Notes: generated by a model not told the origin, from the sequence alone. A DNA stretch of 12,331 nt from Eubacterium sp. CAG:786 (GCA_000432175.1 HF989495.1:1-12331), one strand, 5' to 3'; shown: positions 1-7,588, counted from the first letter of the stretch. Made by a program: numbers and translations.

Positions 1-1
1 C

Positions 2-1390
2 GGCGGCGGTGTTATACATACCAATGTGCCTAAGATAGTACGTCTGGGCGCGGATATGCTTTCGTTTGACAGCGAGTTCGTTTCTATTGACGCCCCGTAT
101 TTCAATGAGGCAAGCGAGCTGAATTACATCGACGGCACCTATTATTACACCTACTGCAACGACTGGCAGAACCGCAGCAATTGGGACCGCAAGGACATTC
201 CTGCGCCGCCTACATGCAGTATGGCATACATGACCACAAAAACTCCCCTTGACGCAGACAGCTGGGAATACAGGGGCGCATATTTCTACAATGCCGGTCA
301 GAATGCCGACGGCGAATCCGGAATGCGCTGGGCCAACAATCACACGCATTTCTGCGAGTATCAGGGAACGAACTACATTGTCCACCACACGCTCCTTCTT
401 GAAGAACTGTCAGGCGGCACAGCAGGTTTCCGCAGCATTATGGTTGATTATCTTCCGATGAATGCGGCTGACGGAGAGATCCCGATAACTGCCGCAACGC
501 GTCATGGCGTATCTCAGATAAAGCTTCTTGACCCCTACGCTAAAAACAGCGGCGCGGTTATGTTCACGTCTGCCGATATAGGTTACACCGATGGTAACGA
601 CCCTGCCGCAAAGAGCAAGGCAGACGGCGCATGGATCTATGTAAAAGGTGCGGATTTCGGTTATGGCGCTTCCGCTTTCACTGCTGATGTTAAAGGCAAG
701 GGCAGAATAGAGGTTCGCCTTGACAGCATTTCCGGCAAGGCAGTATCTTTCATTGAATTTGACAACGCTGATTATGCTAAGGTTCGTTCTGCTAAATTCA
801 GTCAGTTTGATGGCAGAAATCACAATATCTATCTGGTATTTTCCGGCGCGGATATTGAACTGAGATCGTGGCAGTTCACAAAGGGCAGCGAGAAACTCCG
901 TCCCGAGGAGAAAATCTCAGATACCAAGATAAAGTACAAAAATCTTGTACTTACCGCGCAGGCTGTAAATCCCGGTCCAAGTCCGTCGGCAGTTGTCGAA
1001 ATGAGCGGTGACGGTGAGTATTCCGTGAAGTCCACCTCATTTGAAAAAGGCAGCGAGTTGCTTAACTTCGGCTTCATCAACGTTGACCCGGACGCGAAAT
1101 ACAAGGTACATGTCAAGTCCATAGGTCTTGAAACTGAAAACGGAATCGTTGAAGTCCCTGTAAACGCAGATCTTGACCCGTCAAGCGAATCCGCAAATGG
1201 GCTTGCTAACGGCTGGATGGGCGCTAAGATAGGTTCCGTGGTTTATGGCACCAAGAAATGCGGAATAGTTGCCGCAAAAACCACTGTCGACTGGATAGGC
1301 TACCGTTTTGCACTCGTAATAAACGGTAAGGAAGTTCCCTTTACATCAATAACCTACAATCTTGAAATAAGTAATCTTATCCTTGATTAA
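2..1390 (+). CDS. GH43 family glycoside hydrolase with CBM6 (5' truncated by window)
   Basis: This is the C-terminal part of a hemicellulase, probably an arabinoxylan arabinofuranosidase or xylosidase/xylanase. The reading frame is open from the window edge, so the start, the signal peptide and the first catalytic Asp residues lie upstream. Counting from the GTG at 26, residues 1-170 are the last blades of a GH43 five-bladed propeller. They include the motif FNEAS, whose Glu28 matches the GH43 general acid, the NNHTH motif (104-108), and a closing segment ending in LLDPY. Residues about 177-287 resemble a CBM6 xylan-binding beta-sandwich. Residues about 305-454 form a further beta-rich module that I cannot assign; it may be carbohydrate-binding. 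The family and CBM6 calls rest on motif memory. The substrate is inferred. The GH5 gene follows after 31 bp, so the two are probably co-transcribed. Confidence 0.8.
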   Translation, partial: GGGVIHTNVPKIVRLGADMLSFDSEFVSIDAPYFNEASELNYIDGTYYYTYCNDWQNRSNWDRKDIPAPPTCSMAYMTTKTPLDADSWEYRGAYFYNAGQNADGESGMRWANNHTHFCEYQGTNYIVHHTLLLEELSGGTAGFRSIMVDYLPMNAADGEIPITAATRHGVSQIKLLDPYAKNSGAVMFTSADIGYTDGNDPAAKSKADGAWIYVKGADFGYGASAFTADVKGKGRIEVRLDSISGKAVSFIEFDNADYAKVRSAKFSQFDGRNHNIYLVFSGADIELRSWQFTKGSEKLRPEEKISDTKIKYKNLVLTAQAVNPGPSPSAVVEMSGDGEYSVKSTSFEKGSELLNFGFINVDPDAKYKVHVKSIGLETENGIVEVPVNADLDPSSESANGLANGWMGAKIGSVVYGTKKCGIVAAKTTVDWIGYRFALVINGKEVPFTSITYNLEISNLILD

Positions 1391-1421
1391 GGTGAAAAAT
1401 CATAATTTTGGAGGATCTTCA

Positions 1422-3164
1422 ATGAACCGTGTTTCTGTTGTTAAAATCATAGGATTGGTTATTTCAATGCTATTGAGCGGATGTACCACTAGCATTACGG
1501 ATAACAATGTTTCCGGAAACGACCTTACCGCAACGGAGGTTATCCGGCTCATGGGCAACGGAATAAACCTCGGCAACACGCTGGAGGCATACAATCACAA
1601 AAGCTATGTGGATTCAGGGATAAACCCCACTTCCTTTGAAACGCTCTGGGGACAGCCCGTCACCACAAGGGATATGATAGACGACATGAAAGCCATGGGC
1701 TTTGATACTCTCCGCATTCCTGTGGCATGGACCAATGGCATAAATTACGAGAGCGGAGATTACACCATTGACGAGCGGCTCATGAACCGTGTCGATGAGG
1801 TAGTCAATTATGCTCTTGACGCTGATATGTATGTTATCCTGAACGACCACTGGGACGGAAGCTGGTGGGGAATGTTCGGCTCCGGTGACGAGGCAGTTCG
1901 TGAAAATGGAATGGCACTTTATAAGTCCATGTGGACGCAGATATGCGAGCATTTTTCCGATTATTCCTACAAGCTGATATTTGAATCTGCAAATGAGGAA
2001 CTTGGCGACAGACTCAACGATAGCGAAGTCACCGGAACAGAAGGAGTTCTCAGCGAGGACGAACGCTACGAAACAACGAACAGAATTAACAGCGAATTTG
2101 TTAAGCTGGTACGTTCGACCGGCGGCAAAAATGCAGACAGATTCCTGCTTATCGCAGGGTACAACACCGACTTCAGGAAAACATGCGATGACAGATACCA
2201 AATGCCGGAGGACACTGCAAAGGACAAGCTTCTGCTTTCAGTGCATTATTACACGCCGTGGGACTATTGCAGTGACAACACTGTAAACCAGTGGGGAACT
2301 CCCGGCGATTACGAGGAGCAGAATTCCCTTTTTCAGATGCTGACTAAATTCACAGACCAGGGATACGGCGTGGTTATAGGCGAATATGCCGTTATGGGTG
2401 CGGCGGATAAACACGATAGGGATAAGTTTTACTCCAATCTTCTGGATAACTGCGACCTGTATAATTACTGCCCCGTCCTCTGGGACTGCAGCGATTTTTA
2501 CAAAAGGGTCCTCAGAAAAACTACCGATGAAAACATAGCAAGGCTGTACAGCGACAGACGCGCTTCGACCGAAGAAGGCAAGGATTATTCCGAGATCCAG
2601 TCTGCCGCAAGGGAGAGAATGGACAAGTCAATAAATGCGGCTGAAGACGAATTTATGGCGAGCGTATCCATTCCGGCTTCTGATGATACCGCAGTGGCAT
2701 GGATAATGTACCAGAGTCTTGATTATTCAGTTCAGTACTGTGTCGGCAACAAGTACGACCCGACGGATATGACCCTGGGTATCATTGCAGACAACGCTGA
2801 GATAACCGGTGAGGGAACCTACACCGTCAGTCTGGATTTCTCGGATTGCGGTATTGCAAGGGGAGTGTTTTTCTCGGCTCTCGGGATTTACAACGGCGAG
2901 AAGTTCTTCCCGGGTTATACTATCTCTATTGATGAGGTTAAGGTAAACGGCGAAGTCCGCGAGCTATCCGGCAAGGAATATACCTGTTCCGACGACGGTA
3001 ACTGCACGAGAGTAAACCTCTATAACCAGTGGGTAACATCTGTCCCCGATGACGTCAGATGCGCCGACGGCGACACTTCCGGTCTGTCCGCGACTATTCT
3101 TACCGTCAAAGACGATGAGATACTTTCGACGCTGGAAATAACATTCACTTATTCAGCGCCATAA
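1422..3164 (+). CDS. GH5-family endoglucanase-like lipoprotein
   Basis: This 580-residue protein probably hydrolyses beta-1,4-glucan, mixed-linkage glucan or xyloglucan at the cell surface. The ATG at 1422 is preferred because GGAGG lies 7 bases upstream and translation from there gives a lipoprotein signal: a basic start, a hydrophobic stretch, and the lipobox LSGC with Cys21. The GH5 barrel spans about residues 35-375. It shows GINLGNTLEA near the start, LRIPVAW, NDHWDGSWW (N141-D145), the acid/base in ANEE (N191, E192), HYYTPW, and the nucleophile in IGEYA (E321). The pattern is closest to subfamily GH5_4, but ANEE replaces the usual NEP and NDHWD replaces the usual NxHH. Residues about 413-580 form a beta-rich C-terminal module typical of ruminococcal cellulases, possibly carbohydrate-binding. 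No dockerin is seen, so the enzyme is membrane-anchored rather than cellulosomal. Confidence 0.85.
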   Translation: MNRVSVVKIIGLVISMLLSGCTTSITDNNVSGNDLTATEVIRLMGNGINLGNTLEAYNHKSYVDSGINPTSFETLWGQPVTTRDMIDDMKAMGFDTLRIPVAWTNGINYESGDYTIDERLMNRVDEVVNYALDADMYVILNDHWDGSWWGMFGSGDEAVRENGMALYKSMWTQICEHFSDYSYKLIFESANEELGDRLNDSEVTGTEGVLSEDERYETTNRINSEFVKLVRSTGGKNADRFLLIAGYNTDFRKTCDDRYQMPEDTAKDKLLLSVHYYTPWDYCSDNTVNQWGTPGDYEEQNSLFQMLTKFTDQGYGVVIGEYAVMGAADKHDRDKFYSNLLDNCDLYNYCPVLWDCSDFYKRVLRKTTDENIARLYSDRRASTEEGKDYSEIQSAARERMDKSINAAEDEFMASVSIPASDDTAVAWIMYQSLDYSVQYCVGNKYDPTDMTLGIIADNAEITGEGTYTVSLDFSDCGIARGVFFSALGIYNGEKFFPGYTISIDEVKVNGEVRELSGKEYTCSDDGNCTRVNLYNQWVTSVPDDVRCADGDTSGLSATILTVKDDEILSTLEITFTYSAP

Positions 3165-3191
3165 ATCAAATTCCCTGTGATATTCAAAATC

Positions 3192-3232
3192 TAAGCCGAC
3201 GGATTCCATCAGCACAGTGATCCGTCGGCTTA
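3192..3232. terminator. Hairpin between GH5 and DUF5605-type genes
   Basis: A perfect 13-bp inverted repeat (3192-3204 with 3220-3232) encloses a 15-nt loop, 27 bp after the GH5 stop codon. No clear T-run follows on the + strand, so it is a weak rho-independent terminator or an mRNA-stabilising 3' hairpin that could partly uncouple the next gene. On the - strand only a short TTTT run follows. Confidence 0.5.
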
Positions 3233-3258
3233 TGTGTCAAGGCATTGGAGGAACCGTT

Positions 3259-4776
3259 ATGAATTATACAAAATCAGTTGAAAAATGGGGCGTTTTCGAG
3301 TTTTACTCCGAGGGAACCACCGCTGGCAACCCATTCCTGGAACGCGGTATCACTGCGCTATTTGAAAGCGATTCCGAGCGAAAAACCGTCAATGGTTTTT
3401 ACGATGGGAACGGAATATACAAAGTAAGATTCATGCCATCGTTTGAGGAAGAATACCATTTTACGGTCTGCGGGAATTTTTCTGACAGGAAATACGAAGG
3501 AACTTTTTCTGTCACGCCGCCGTCGGAAAATAATCACGGCTGCGTAAAGGTACATAACAAATATCATTTTCAGTATTCCGACGGAACACCTTATTATCCT
3601 GTCGGCACGACCTGTTATGTATGGAATCTGCAAAGCGATGACCTTATCGCGCAAACTCTTGAAACTCTGAGAAATTCCCCGTTCAACAAGATACGTTTCT
3701 GCGTATTTCCTAAAAGCTACTGCTACAATTCACGTGAGCCGCGCTCCTATCCATACGAGGGTACTCCGGTTGACGGAAGTGCTATCACAGAGGACAATGT
3801 GTGGGGCTACGGTCCGGATTCCAAGGGCAACAACTGGGATTTTGAGAGGTTTAACCCCAAGCATTTTCAGCATATTGAATACTGTATCAGCGAGCTTCAA
3901 AAGCTGGGTATTGAGGCAGATATTATCCTCTTTCACCCGTATGACCGCTGGGGCTTCTCAACAATGACACCGGAGTGCAACGAACTTTATCTGAAATACA
4001 CGGCGGCAAGGTTTTCGGCTTTCAGAAATGTATGGTGGTCATTTGCTAATGAATATGACCTGATAAAAAACAAGAGCATTGAGGACTGGGAACGATATGC
4101 GCAGATAATCGTAGAAAGCGACCCGTATGATCACCTGCGATCAATACATAACGGTAATCAGTTTTACGATCATACAAAGTCATGGATAACGCACTGCAGT
4201 ATTCAGCGTTCTCCGGAGGGAACATCCGAGTGGAGAAAAAGCTATGGCAAACCGATAGTAATTGACGAAATGCTATACGAGGGAAATATTCAGTATGCGT
4301 GGGGGAATATTTCGCCGCAAGAGCTTGTTCGGAGGTTCTGGGATGCACTTTGCCGCGGCGGCTACGGTTGTCATGGCGAAACCTACATAGACGATAAGGC
4401 GATATGGTGGTCTCATGGCGGAGAGCTTAAAGGTGACAGCCCGGAAAGAATAGCTTTTATGCGAAAAATACTTGAGGAAGCTCCGGACGGCGGATTGCGA
4501 CCCAAAAACATGGAATGGGACGAGATATGTGTGGTTCCGGAAGATGAAAATCTAGCTGATGAAACCGGTTATCACCTGTTTTATAACGGGATTTCGCGTC
4601 CGGGATTCAGATATTATCATATTGACGATAATAATATATACACCGTCGACATTATAGACACATGGAACATGACGGTTGAGAATGTCGGAAGTTTTAAGGG
4701 ACGTTTCAGAATTGATTTGCCCACAAGAGAGTATCTTGCGGTTAGAATTAAGAAAGCAGAGAATGGGATAGAATAA
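3259..4776 (+). CDS. DUF5060/DUF4038/DUF5605-type putative glycoside hydrolase
   Basis: This 505-residue protein resembles uncharacterised TIM-barrel glycoside hydrolases with an N-terminal DUF5060 beta-sandwich (about residues 5-80), a clan GH-A-like barrel (about 85-400) and a short C-terminal DUF5605 beta-domain (about 415-505). The ATG at 3259 is chosen because GGAGG sits 7 bases upstream and the protein aligns from EKWGVFEF. An earlier in-frame start at 3217 lies inside the preceding hairpin and is unlikely. Candidate catalytic residues are Glu265 in SFANEYD (acid/base) and Glu337 in VIDEMLYEG (nucleophile). There is no signal peptide or membrane segment, so it is probably cytoplasmic and acts on imported oligosaccharides released by the two upstream enzymes. 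The substrate is unknown. The domain names come from memory; the catalytic roles are inferred from position. Confidence 0.75.
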   Translation: MNYTKSVEKWGVFEFYSEGTTAGNPFLERGITALFESDSERKTVNGFYDGNGIYKVRFMPSFEEEYHFTVCGNFSDRKYEGTFSVTPPSENNHGCVKVHNKYHFQYSDGTPYYPVGTTCYVWNLQSDDLIAQTLETLRNSPFNKIRFCVFPKSYCYNSREPRSYPYEGTPVDGSAITEDNVWGYGPDSKGNNWDFERFNPKHFQHIEYCISELQKLGIEADIILFHPYDRWGFSTMTPECNELYLKYTAARFSAFRNVWWSFANEYDLIKNKSIEDWERYAQIIVESDPYDHLRSIHNGNQFYDHTKSWITHCSIQRSPEGTSEWRKSYGKPIVIDEMLYEGNIQYAWGNISPQELVRRFWDALCRGGYGCHGETYIDDKAIWWSHGGELKGDSPERIAFMRKILEEAPDGGLRPKNMEWDEICVVPEDENLADETGYHLFYNGISRPGFRYYHIDDNNIYTVDIIDTWNMTVENVGSFKGRFRIDLPTREYLAVRIKKAENGIE

Positions 4777-4780
4777 TGTT

Positions 4781-5092
4781 CGCCCCGATATGTTTTTTGC
4801 TGACAGACCTCTGCACGATAAATCGCCCTAGCCGCTCTCCCGTATCCAACAGCTTGAACTCCGCGAACAAGTCCATCAGACCGTTGCTGGCAGGCGTGCC
4901 CGTAAGCCCGTCCGTTACTTCTGCAACTGTTGCTTCGTCAGCTAAATTATACAGATTCTGTATCAGGTAGAGTCTCAGCATTAATTCCAGATCATATGGC
5001 TTATTCCCGCGCTCTCCCTTGTAATAGCACGGCTTTATCATTGCTGTCCATTCATTCCACGGAACTATTCGCTTAAACAAAATAAGCCGCCG
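4781..5092 (-). pseudogene. IS5-type transposase N-terminal fragment
   Basis: The - strand encodes a roughly 100-residue stretch containing VPWNEW, YYKGERGNKPYDLELMLR, LIQNLYNLADEA and ERLGRF. This is the conserved N-terminal region of IS5-group transposases, which are normally 300-450 residues long. The DDE catalytic region is absent, and the frame runs into the end of the upstream hydrolase gene, so this is a stub. Its apparent 5' end falls inside the terminator hairpin of the fic remnant, which means the native start is also missing. No terminal inverted repeats could be paired. Confidence 0.75.
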
Positions 5093-5115
5093 ACCTCGCA
5101 AGTCAGCGGCTTATT
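5074..5115 (-). terminator. Rho-independent terminator of the fic unit
   Basis: A 10-bp perfect stem (5081-5090 with 5106-5115) is extended inward by three more pairs after one mismatch. Read on the - strand, a T-rich tract (TTATTTTGTTT) follows. It overlaps the fic stop codon, so it fits as the terminator of the antitoxin-fic transcript. Confidence 0.75.
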
Positions 5116-5650
5116 ATATTCTCCTCAAAAAACTTCACAAGCGTATCCGTAACCCCGCCTGCGGCTTGAATACTCCATATCATCAGCAGGTCAGAATTGA
5201 GCGTAGAGTAATCAATGTCATATCCTGCGTTTCTGATAAGCATAACGAAGAAAACTCTCTCCGTTCTGCCGTTTCCCTCTCTGAAAGTGTAGAGCATATT
5301 CAGCGAGTGGTACAAATCGGAGATTTCGGCTACAAACTCATTACGGGGCAGTTTGGTGATATAATCCAGCTTTTTAATCCTTTCGGGAGCAGTGAAAACG
5401 GTTGCGGTTTTGGACAAAGCAATCGTTCTCAGCTGTCCTGCCCAATCGTATAAGTCCTCGAACAGAACCCTTAATTCTCAAAGCCAAAATCGGCAGCCAA
5501 CGGCTCGTTTATTAGGCTTGCCGCTTTGTATGCAGTAATAAGCGCTTCGCTGCTGTTCATTTCGTTTTCGTCGGTAATATCAAGTTTGTTGATTAGAGTA
5601 GTAGTTCCCTCATAGCAATCAGCGTTTGTGACATCAAGTTTATATGCCAT
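5103..5650 (-). pseudogene. fic: Frameshifted Fic-family toxin (AMP-transferase) remnant
   Basis: Fic proteins transfer AMP from ATP to target proteins such as gyrase. Translation starts at 5650, two bases after the antitoxin stop, and gives 59 residues ending at a stop at 5471-5473. The homologous sequence resumes in another frame just before LFEDLYDWAGQLRT and runs to a stop at 5103. A frameshift, possibly with a small deletion, therefore lies near 5475-5482, where the connecting segment also looks short. The Fic loop normally reads HPFxxGNGR; here it reads YTFREGNGRT. The catalytic His is replaced by Tyr (TAC at 5289-5291) and the Pro by Thr. Both a broken frame and a lost catalytic residue point to an inactive toxin. 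The downstream sequence NAGYDIDYS and the family length support the identification. Confidence 0.85.
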
Positions 5651-5652
5651 AT

Positions 5653-5814
5653 TCAGCCCTTTTTGTTAAGCTCTTTCAGCGCTTCTTCTAAGGTAATTTC
5701 CTTTTTCATAAGCTTCATAATAAGCTCCTTGTGCTTTTCGGTTATTGCGAAGCCCTCCATTCTGGTGGACGCAATAGCGTTATCAACAGCACGTTCTATC
5801 GTCATAGCGGTCAT
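5653..5814 (-). CDS. VbhA-like Fic antitoxin
   Basis: A 53-residue protein is encoded directly upstream of the fic remnant with a 2-bp gap, so the two were translationally coupled. It contains ASTRMEG, which fits the Fic-inhibition motif [S/T]xxxE[G/N]; in class I systems the Glu of this motif enters the ATP site of the toxin and blocks AMP transfer. A lysine-rich helix (residues about 25-53, with EEALKEL) follows, as in the VbhA family. AAGGGTG precedes the ATG at 5814 as ribosome binding site. The frame is intact, unlike its partner. The gene is too short to have been found by a length cut-off, and I identified it from context and motif. Confidence 0.85.
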   Translation of the reverse strand: MTAMTIERAVDNAIASTRMEGFAITEKHKELIMKLMKKEITLEEALKELNKKG

Positions 5815-5892
5815 AGTAATCACCCTTTTGCGGTTTGTTGTTTCTTTTATGGGAAATTTGGGTCTTGGTCTTTATTTGAATTTATGGTCTTT

Positions 5893-5936
5893 AAGCAGGG
5901 AGTTCGGCTTTTTCGCCGCCCTGCTTTTCTTTTTTG
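5893..5936 (+). terminator. Strong + strand terminator opposite the integrase 3' end
   Basis: Arms 5893-5900 and 5919-5926 form an 8-bp stem, extended by a 4-bp inner stem (5905-5908 with 5915-5918) after a bulge. The tract TTTTCTTTTTT follows on the + strand. No + strand gene precedes it in the window, and it overlaps the last codons of the integrase on the - strand. It may block antisense transcription into the integrase, or be left over from the original insertion target. Confidence 0.65.
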
Positions 5937-6030
5937 TCAAAGATAAATGCGTCGGCGATTGCCTGGCTCGTCCTTGCCTGTGCTTCTTGGAACATATGAC
6001 AGTAGATGTTCGTTGTCGTTGAAACCTGTG

Positions 6031-6256
6031 AGTGTCCCAAATCTCCAGATACCGCAACCACATCGACGCCTGCATTGATGAGCCGGCTTGCGTGTAAGTG
6101 TCTTAACGAGTGAATGTCGCAGAACCTTATGCTGTTCTTCTCGAGTGTCCCAAATCCCCCGATACTGCAACTACATCAACGCCCGCATTGATGAGCAAAC
6201 TTGCGTGTAAGCGCCTTAACGAGTGAATGTCGCAGAACCTTATGCTGTTCTTCTCG
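6031..6256. repeat. 113-bp diverged tandem duplication inside the integrase
   Basis: Copy A (6031-6143) and copy B (6144-6256) abut exactly. By eye they differ at 11 of 113 positions; the differences all lie in the left part and the last 42 bases are identical. Because 113 is not a multiple of three, the duplication frameshifts the integrase. Most differences are silent in the coding frame, so the copies diverged as functional genes before being joined. Confidence 0.9.
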
Positions 6257-6630
6257 CAAAACTCCTTGAACCAGAAGTATGGAGTATTGTTGTTCATAGG
6301 GCTTCCGTCCCACTTGATGAACAGACGGTCGTAGTCCTGCCACTTGTCGCCCATGCGGGCGCACTGTTCGTCCTGTTCATTTCTCAGCTCCCACAGCATA
6401 TCCATAACGTACTGCGGATACTTCTGCGTTCTCTGGGACTTCTTTGTTTTCGTTGTGTCGGTATAGATACCTTTCTTTGCCGTGTAGTTGGAAGTTCTGC
6501 GGACTTTTATCGTGTTGTTCTCAAAATCCACGTCTTTCCATTCCAGACCGAGCAGCTCACCGCGGCGGTATCCGCTGTAAACAGCGAGCTTGAAGAACAC
6601 CCCGGTGATCTAAATATTGTAGTTTATTCA

Positions 6631-6680
6631 GCGTACCAATTGTACCAATTCTTATCATGGCTCTGGTACATTTGGTACGC
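6631..6680. repeat. Interrupted 16-bp inverted repeat with four GTACC/GGTAC units
   Basis: Arms 6631-6646 and 6665-6680 pair at 15 of 16 positions around an 18-base spacer. Each arm holds two copies of the same pentamer 9 bp apart: GTACC at 6633 and 6642, GGTAC at 6665 and 6674. The repeat spans the stop codon of the DUF3987 fragment. It could be a binding site for a replication or recombination protein, or a transcript hairpin. No T-run follows. Confidence 0.7.
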
Positions 6681-7320
6681 CATTTTCAAACAAACACGGA
6701 TTTACAAGGTAGACAGTCTTGATTTTCTGTCCGGAAACGCGCCGAGAATATTCTTTTATGTATCCGTGTTCAATAAGAAGCTCAACTGAAACTCGTAATT
6801 CTTCCATGGTTTTAAATTTTCGACAAGTATGCAGCAGTTCACGCGGAGTGATCTCGTTTATCTGCTTAGCTGTCAGCTTACGCAGCACATATTCTGCCCC
6901 TGCTATGGACTTATCAAATTCATTCTGCGTATAAGCGAAAACAGCCTGACGGGTATAGTATTCTCCAATTCTTATAGCATTGCCGAGAGTTTCAGCGGAT
7001 ATCCGTTCGTTTTCCGGCATTCTGTCTTTTGAAAATTCACTCATGCAATGCAATATTCCGGATAAACGAAGAATAAGTCCGTGGTACTTTCCGCCCCAGT
7101 CCTGACATTCCGCAAACCTGTCACGGAGTTTAGGCTCTATCTCAGTATTATAGTAGTGTATAAATTTCTGCCGTCCCTCTTCGCTGAGAAATAGAGGAAC
7201 ATTACGCTTGCGGAACACCACCCGGCTGTTGAATGCCGAAAAAACAATACTATGATACCCGCTCTTTACTTGCGCTGGGATATCGGGAGTGTCATACTCG
7301 CGGATTCCGACATAGGTAGT
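6655..7320 (-). pseudogene. DUF3987-type replication/primase-associated protein, C-terminal fragment
   Basis: About 200 residues resemble the C-terminal part of DUF3987 proteins, which occur beside integrases in mobile elements and are thought to act in element replication as a primase/helicase-like factor. The diagnostic stretch is DWGGKYHGLILRLSGILHC, followed by a helical segment and a winged-helix-like end (TPRELLHTCRKF, IEHGYIKEYSRR). The first visible start (GTG at 7221) is not credible, because the frame stays open and protein-like back to about 7320, where it runs into the excisionase gene. Full-length relatives are several hundred residues longer. A deletion has apparently removed the N-terminal part, including any nucleotide-binding motifs, and joined the remainder to the excisionase end. 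Confidence 0.75.
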
Positions 7321-7561
7321 TATCAGCCTCCTCGTCCGGCTCTATCTCAGGATCAATGGTGTGCGTGTTGAGATACTCTATTAGTTTGTCAACATTTACG
7401 AGGTAGCGTCTGCCTGCCCTGACTGCAACTATCTCCCCTGTCAAGACCTTTTCTCTGATAAAGTTTGTAGGAAGATGCAGCAGTTCGGCTGTATTCTTGA
7501 TATTCTCCATGTGGGGAATATACTTCTTGGTGGAATTGCTTTCTTTAATAATGTCAGACAT
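7292..7561 (-). CDS. Excisionase-like HTH protein, 3' end replaced by fusion
   Basis: This 89-residue protein begins at the ATG at 7561, with AAGGAG 7 bases upstream. Residues about 18-72 form an excisionase/MerR-like helix-turn-helix of the HTH_17 type (TAELLHLPTNFIREKVLTGE, RAGRRYLVNVDKLIEYL). Such proteins bend DNA to favour excision by the cognate integrase, or act as element regulators. After the acidic stretch PEIEPDEEADN the last seven or so residues appear to come from out-of-frame DUF3987 sequence, so the native C-terminus is probably lost. The DNA-binding part is complete, so the protein may still bind DNA. Confidence 0.75.
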   Translation of the reverse strand: MSDIIKESNSTKKYIPHMENIKNTAELLHLPTNFIREKVLTGEIVAVRAGRRYLVNVDKLIEYLNTHTIDPEIEPDEEADNYLCRNPRV

Positions 7562-7588
7562 AATAATTCTCCTTTGATGAAAATGTAC

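Larger units (their letters stand above)
5891..6609 (-). pseudogene. Tyrosine recombinase (integrase) C-terminal part, disrupted
   Basis: The catalytic domain of a phage/Tn916-type integrase is encoded without its first roughly 190 residues; the frame meets a stop at 6610-6612. The sequence shows SGYRRGELLGLEW with the first catalytic Arg, then IHSLRRLHAS (Arg and His) and GDLGHS. It then shifts frame and stops at 6127-6129, because a 113-bp segment is duplicated. Reading the second copy in its own frame recovers HSLRHLHAS, GDLGHSQVSTTTNIYCH with the catalytic Tyr, and a natural C-terminus ending at 5891. Removing one copy would therefore restore a continuous catalytic domain. The missing N-terminus still makes it non-functional. 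Confidence 0.9.

Noticed and set aside
1614..2201. Long - strand open frame inside the GH5 gene
   Set aside because: It lies antisense to intact catalytic motifs and has no protein family character.
5866..5893. Direct repeat TGGTCTTTA twice after the integrase stop, as a possible attachment or arm site
   Set aside because: It is only nine bases in AT-rich sequence, with no matching copy at the other end of the remnant.
6031..6256. The two 113-bp units as a CRISPR or satellite array
   Set aside because: There are only two abutting copies, no spacers, and the unit is integrase coding sequence.
6223..6789. + strand frame of 188 codons across the integrase and repeat region
   Set aside because: It is antisense to recognisable integrase and DUF3987 coding sequence and crosses the rearrangement junction.
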